Assembly: GCF_000935045.1 (NCBI RefSeq)
Contig: NZ_JYKS01000004.1
Span: 310,001 to 374,000 of the forward strand
Direction: 5' to 3'
Source: Pseudomonas sp. 10-1B
GTDB lineage: Bacteria; Pseudomonadota; Gammaproteobacteria; Pseudomonadales; Pseudomonadaceae
Length of the DNA stretch: 64,000 nucleotides
Positions 62,535 to 64,000 of this stretch are shown one piece after another (within the stretch, counting starts at the first letter, position 1; every line of letters begins with the position of its first letter). The translations under genes and the position numbers were made by a program. Below the pieces are notes generated by a model. That model was not told where the DNA came from, made no database searches, and was given only the letters and a program-made list of their open reading frames with translations.

Positions 62535-62960
62535 ATGGGTTACGACTCTCGCGATACAGCAGCAATTAACGCAGCCATCGCAGCAGGCTTTGACTGCTCA
62601 CTCTCGGGAACTGTCGAGGCCGACGATCAGGTCTTCGTGCACTCGATTAAATGCCCCTCCCTGCCCGACAGCCAGGACAACGGAAAGCTCCTCGCCAATG
62701 CCATCGAAGCCCTCACGAGAATTTACCCCGGCGATACGGTGTGGGTAGATGTCCTTAGTGAGGACCTCCCGCAATATGTTCAAGACGCTGTTGATAGCTT
62801 GGTCGGCTTCGGCACTCGAGTCATCATCACCCACAATGGAAGCGCTACCCACGGGAACGACCCGCGCCTCGCGGAGGCTCTCTGCAACGCTGTCAGAAGA
62901 GCAAATGTCGGCGGCGCACTCTGGCACCCCATCGAGAAAGAGTTCGTAAGATCGTTCTAA
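62535..62960 (+). CDS. Unknown ICE-end protein
   Basis: 141 aa. AAGGAGAAGG is directly before the ATG at 62535. Mixed alpha/beta, no signal or membrane part. The N-terminus (YDSRDTAAINAAIAAGFDCS) and the middle (GKLLANAIEALTRIYPGDTV, GFGTRVIITHNGSATHGNDP) look like a small soluble Rossmann-like or sensor domain, but I do not recognise the family. Next to the decayed SOS-linked regulator. Confidence 0.65.
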   Translation: MGYDSRDTAAINAAIAAGFDCSLSGTVEADDQVFVHSIKCPSLPDSQDNGKLLANAIEALTRIYPGDTVWVDVLSEDLPQYVQDAVDSLVGFGTRVIITHNGSATHGNDPRLAEALCNAVRRANVGGALWHPIEKEFVRSF

Positions 62961-63002
62961 GGCGTCTGCCCTCCCGGCCGAAGGCCGTGCGGCCTACCAG
63001 CA

Positions 63003-63027
63003 AATACCCCGATTGTGCTGGGGTATT
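63003..63027. terminator. Hairpin downstream of the 62535 gene
   Basis: Perfect 8-bp stem AATACCCC/GGGGTATT with a 9-nt loop; a second short stem (CGGCC/GGCCG) lies just before. No T tract follows, so termination is plausible but not certain. Confidence 0.5.
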
Positions 63028-63168
63028 AGGCGGAAATCGGCTGCAACCCTTGGAGTACAAGGCATTCAACAGTTATGCACGTTGATGCATATGCATTCAT
63101 CCGGGCGCTGGATGGCATGGTTAGGCGCCCGGTGTTCCCCATTTTTGCCTCAACACAAGGAGCCCTGT

Positions 63169-63522
63169 ATGCCCCCGCTCACCAAGTCCCCAGCGCTACC
63201 AAAAATCGAAGTAGTCCAAGACAGGAAAAGCTTCAAGGTCGATTGGGATTACCAGCACGCCCCTGAGAGCGACGCTTTGTTTGAAAACCGCGAGTTTCTT
63301 GAAGGCTATATTCTTGGGGCCATCGACGCCTTAGGCATTTCCCGAGAAAACATCTCATGCCTGAGTGCAGAAGCCGGGACAGTGAAGAGTCTACCTCAGG
63401 AGTTAGCTGATCGCCTGGCCGAACTGATCAAGCATAAACTGCACTCCGTTGTCACCGAAGCCCATCGCTGCTTGGCCAACCACGCGAAACTGCCCCACGT
63501 TCGCCTGGCTCAGGGAGACTGA
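63169..63522 (+). CDS. Unknown small protein
   Basis: 117 aa from the ATG at 63169 with AAGGAG 7 nt upstream; the frame extends upstream without support. Soluble, helical C-terminal half (ELADRLAELIKHKLHSVVTE). No family recognised. The upstream 140 bp hold no gene. Confidence 0.6.
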   Translation: MPPLTKSPALPKIEVVQDRKSFKVDWDYQHAPESDALFENREFLEGYILGAIDALGISRENISCLSAEAGTVKSLPQELADRLAELIKHKLHSVVTEAHRCLANHAKLPHVRLAQGD

Positions 63523-63668
63523 CTGGCGACGGCCAGGGGTTTGAACCCGCCCGACATGCACCGGAGACTTCGATAGGTCAGCAAAAACAGCTATGCTCGT
63601 CTTCGCAAATCGCCTACCCGGGCCTGAAGCGCCCCTAAATTTGCCCTAAGAATTCTCGTACCTGGAGC

Positions 63669-63788
63669 ATGCGCATGGATGACCAAGCCTCAACCACAGC
63701 TGACACGCTTGAGCTGTTGCATCTGAACCAGGTCGCCATCAGAGCAGCTCTGGAGGAGCTCTCGCTACGGGTGAGCCATCGCGGATGA
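63669..63788 (+). pseudogene. Truncated small LNQ-family protein
   Basis: A 39-codon frame (MDDQASTTADTLELLHLNQV, AIRAALEELSLRVSHRG). The core LHLNQxAxRAxxEELSLxVxxRG resembles a common Pseudomonas small protein that continues for another 40 residues or so after this point; here a TGA follows RG. It is probably a prematurely ended copy. Confidence 0.45.
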
Positions 63789-64000
63789 ATTTCGAGAATT
63801 AAAGCGTAAAACTGTCGCAGACTGTAAAAATTCACCTTGGCCGCCACGTGCTAGAGAATTAAAACTGGCGCAGCCTTCTACCACGGCGCTTTGGCGGTAA
63901 TTTCCCCCTTCAGTTCTGGGCAGTTGCTAACGACTTGAAGCATCGGAAAGCGGTCCTCCGGCAGCTATGAGCCGTGCCCTACTCACACCACAAGTCAACG
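63789..64000. other. Right window edge, no gene recognised
   Basis: About 210 bp with only short frames. No integrase or tRNA attachment site is visible, so the ICE end lies further right or has been lost. Confidence 0.4.

Noticed and set aside
63635..63847. 70-codon minus-strand frame at the right edge
   Set aside because: Antisense to the truncated LNQ-type frame, which matches a known small protein pattern.

Overview
The window looks like a Pseudomonas genome segment. It carries a MvaT-family nucleoid protein, Pseudomonas-type intergenic repeats, IS elements common in the genus and high-GC genes with short AGGAG-type ribosome sites. Positions 1-14516 read as a metabolic or chromosomal block, and about 14900-63522 is most of an integrating conjugative element (ICE) of the PFGI-1/ICEclc type. 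Neither end of the ICE (integrase gene, tRNA attachment site) is visible with confidence.

Metabolic block (1-14516). A DUF1302 outer-membrane protein (partial) is divergent from an SDR-like protein plus an EamA exporter. An amidohydrolase and a phosphotransferase-like kinase overlap by 4 bp. A quinone-oxidoreductase-like enzyme and a LysR regulator follow. Divergent from these is a large fused indolepyruvate-type 2-oxoacid:ferredoxin oxidoreductase followed by folE. A chemoreceptor and the 3' remnant of a TonB-dependent siderophore receptor close the block. Three promoters here (before the SDR, amidohydrolase and oxidoreductase operons) share a TGNACA-N13-TGTNCA type operator, so they probably form one regulon for uptake and breakdown of an aromatic or 2-oxoacid substrate.

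ICE control and DNA-processing block (14900-27816). A possible HTH regulator is followed by a terminator, then alpA-parA-parB-DUF2857, an arrangement like the ICEclc transfer-competence switch. Next come an STY4528 replication protein, TIGR03761, DUF3158, SSB, a small FecR-N-like protein divergent from an XRE regulator, topoisomerase III, DUF3577, a RadC-type protein and two unknowns.

Conjugation block 1 (27946-33702): PilL N-terminal lipoprotein, a coiled-coil membrane protein, TIGR03759, a lytic transglycosylase-like protein, TIGR03765, the TraD coupling ATPase and TIGR03747. A cargo insert (33703-42962) then splits the transfer genes. It holds a truncated tyrosine recombinase, two unknown membrane proteins, an ORC/CDC6-like AAA ATPase, two paralogous small proteins, a complete IS1182-family element, two MITEs related to that element, a class V aminotransferase, a YdeI-like protein and an XRE regulator. 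Conjugation block 2 (43172-55010) is the RAQPRD-to-TraG mating-pore operon, with overlapping genes throughout.

Accessory and mobilisation block (54999-63522). This has a DUF3742-like protein, DUF3085, an unknown protein, an ArdC-type antirestriction protein, MvaT, the MobH relaxase, an SOS-box-bearing XRE pseudogene interrupted by an IS3-family element with a 3-bp target duplication, and two unknown genes.

The most interesting non-coding signal is a 108-nt structured element. It occurs twice (25409-25516 before DUF3577, 55581-55688 before DUF3085) with identical spacing and compensatory stem changes.
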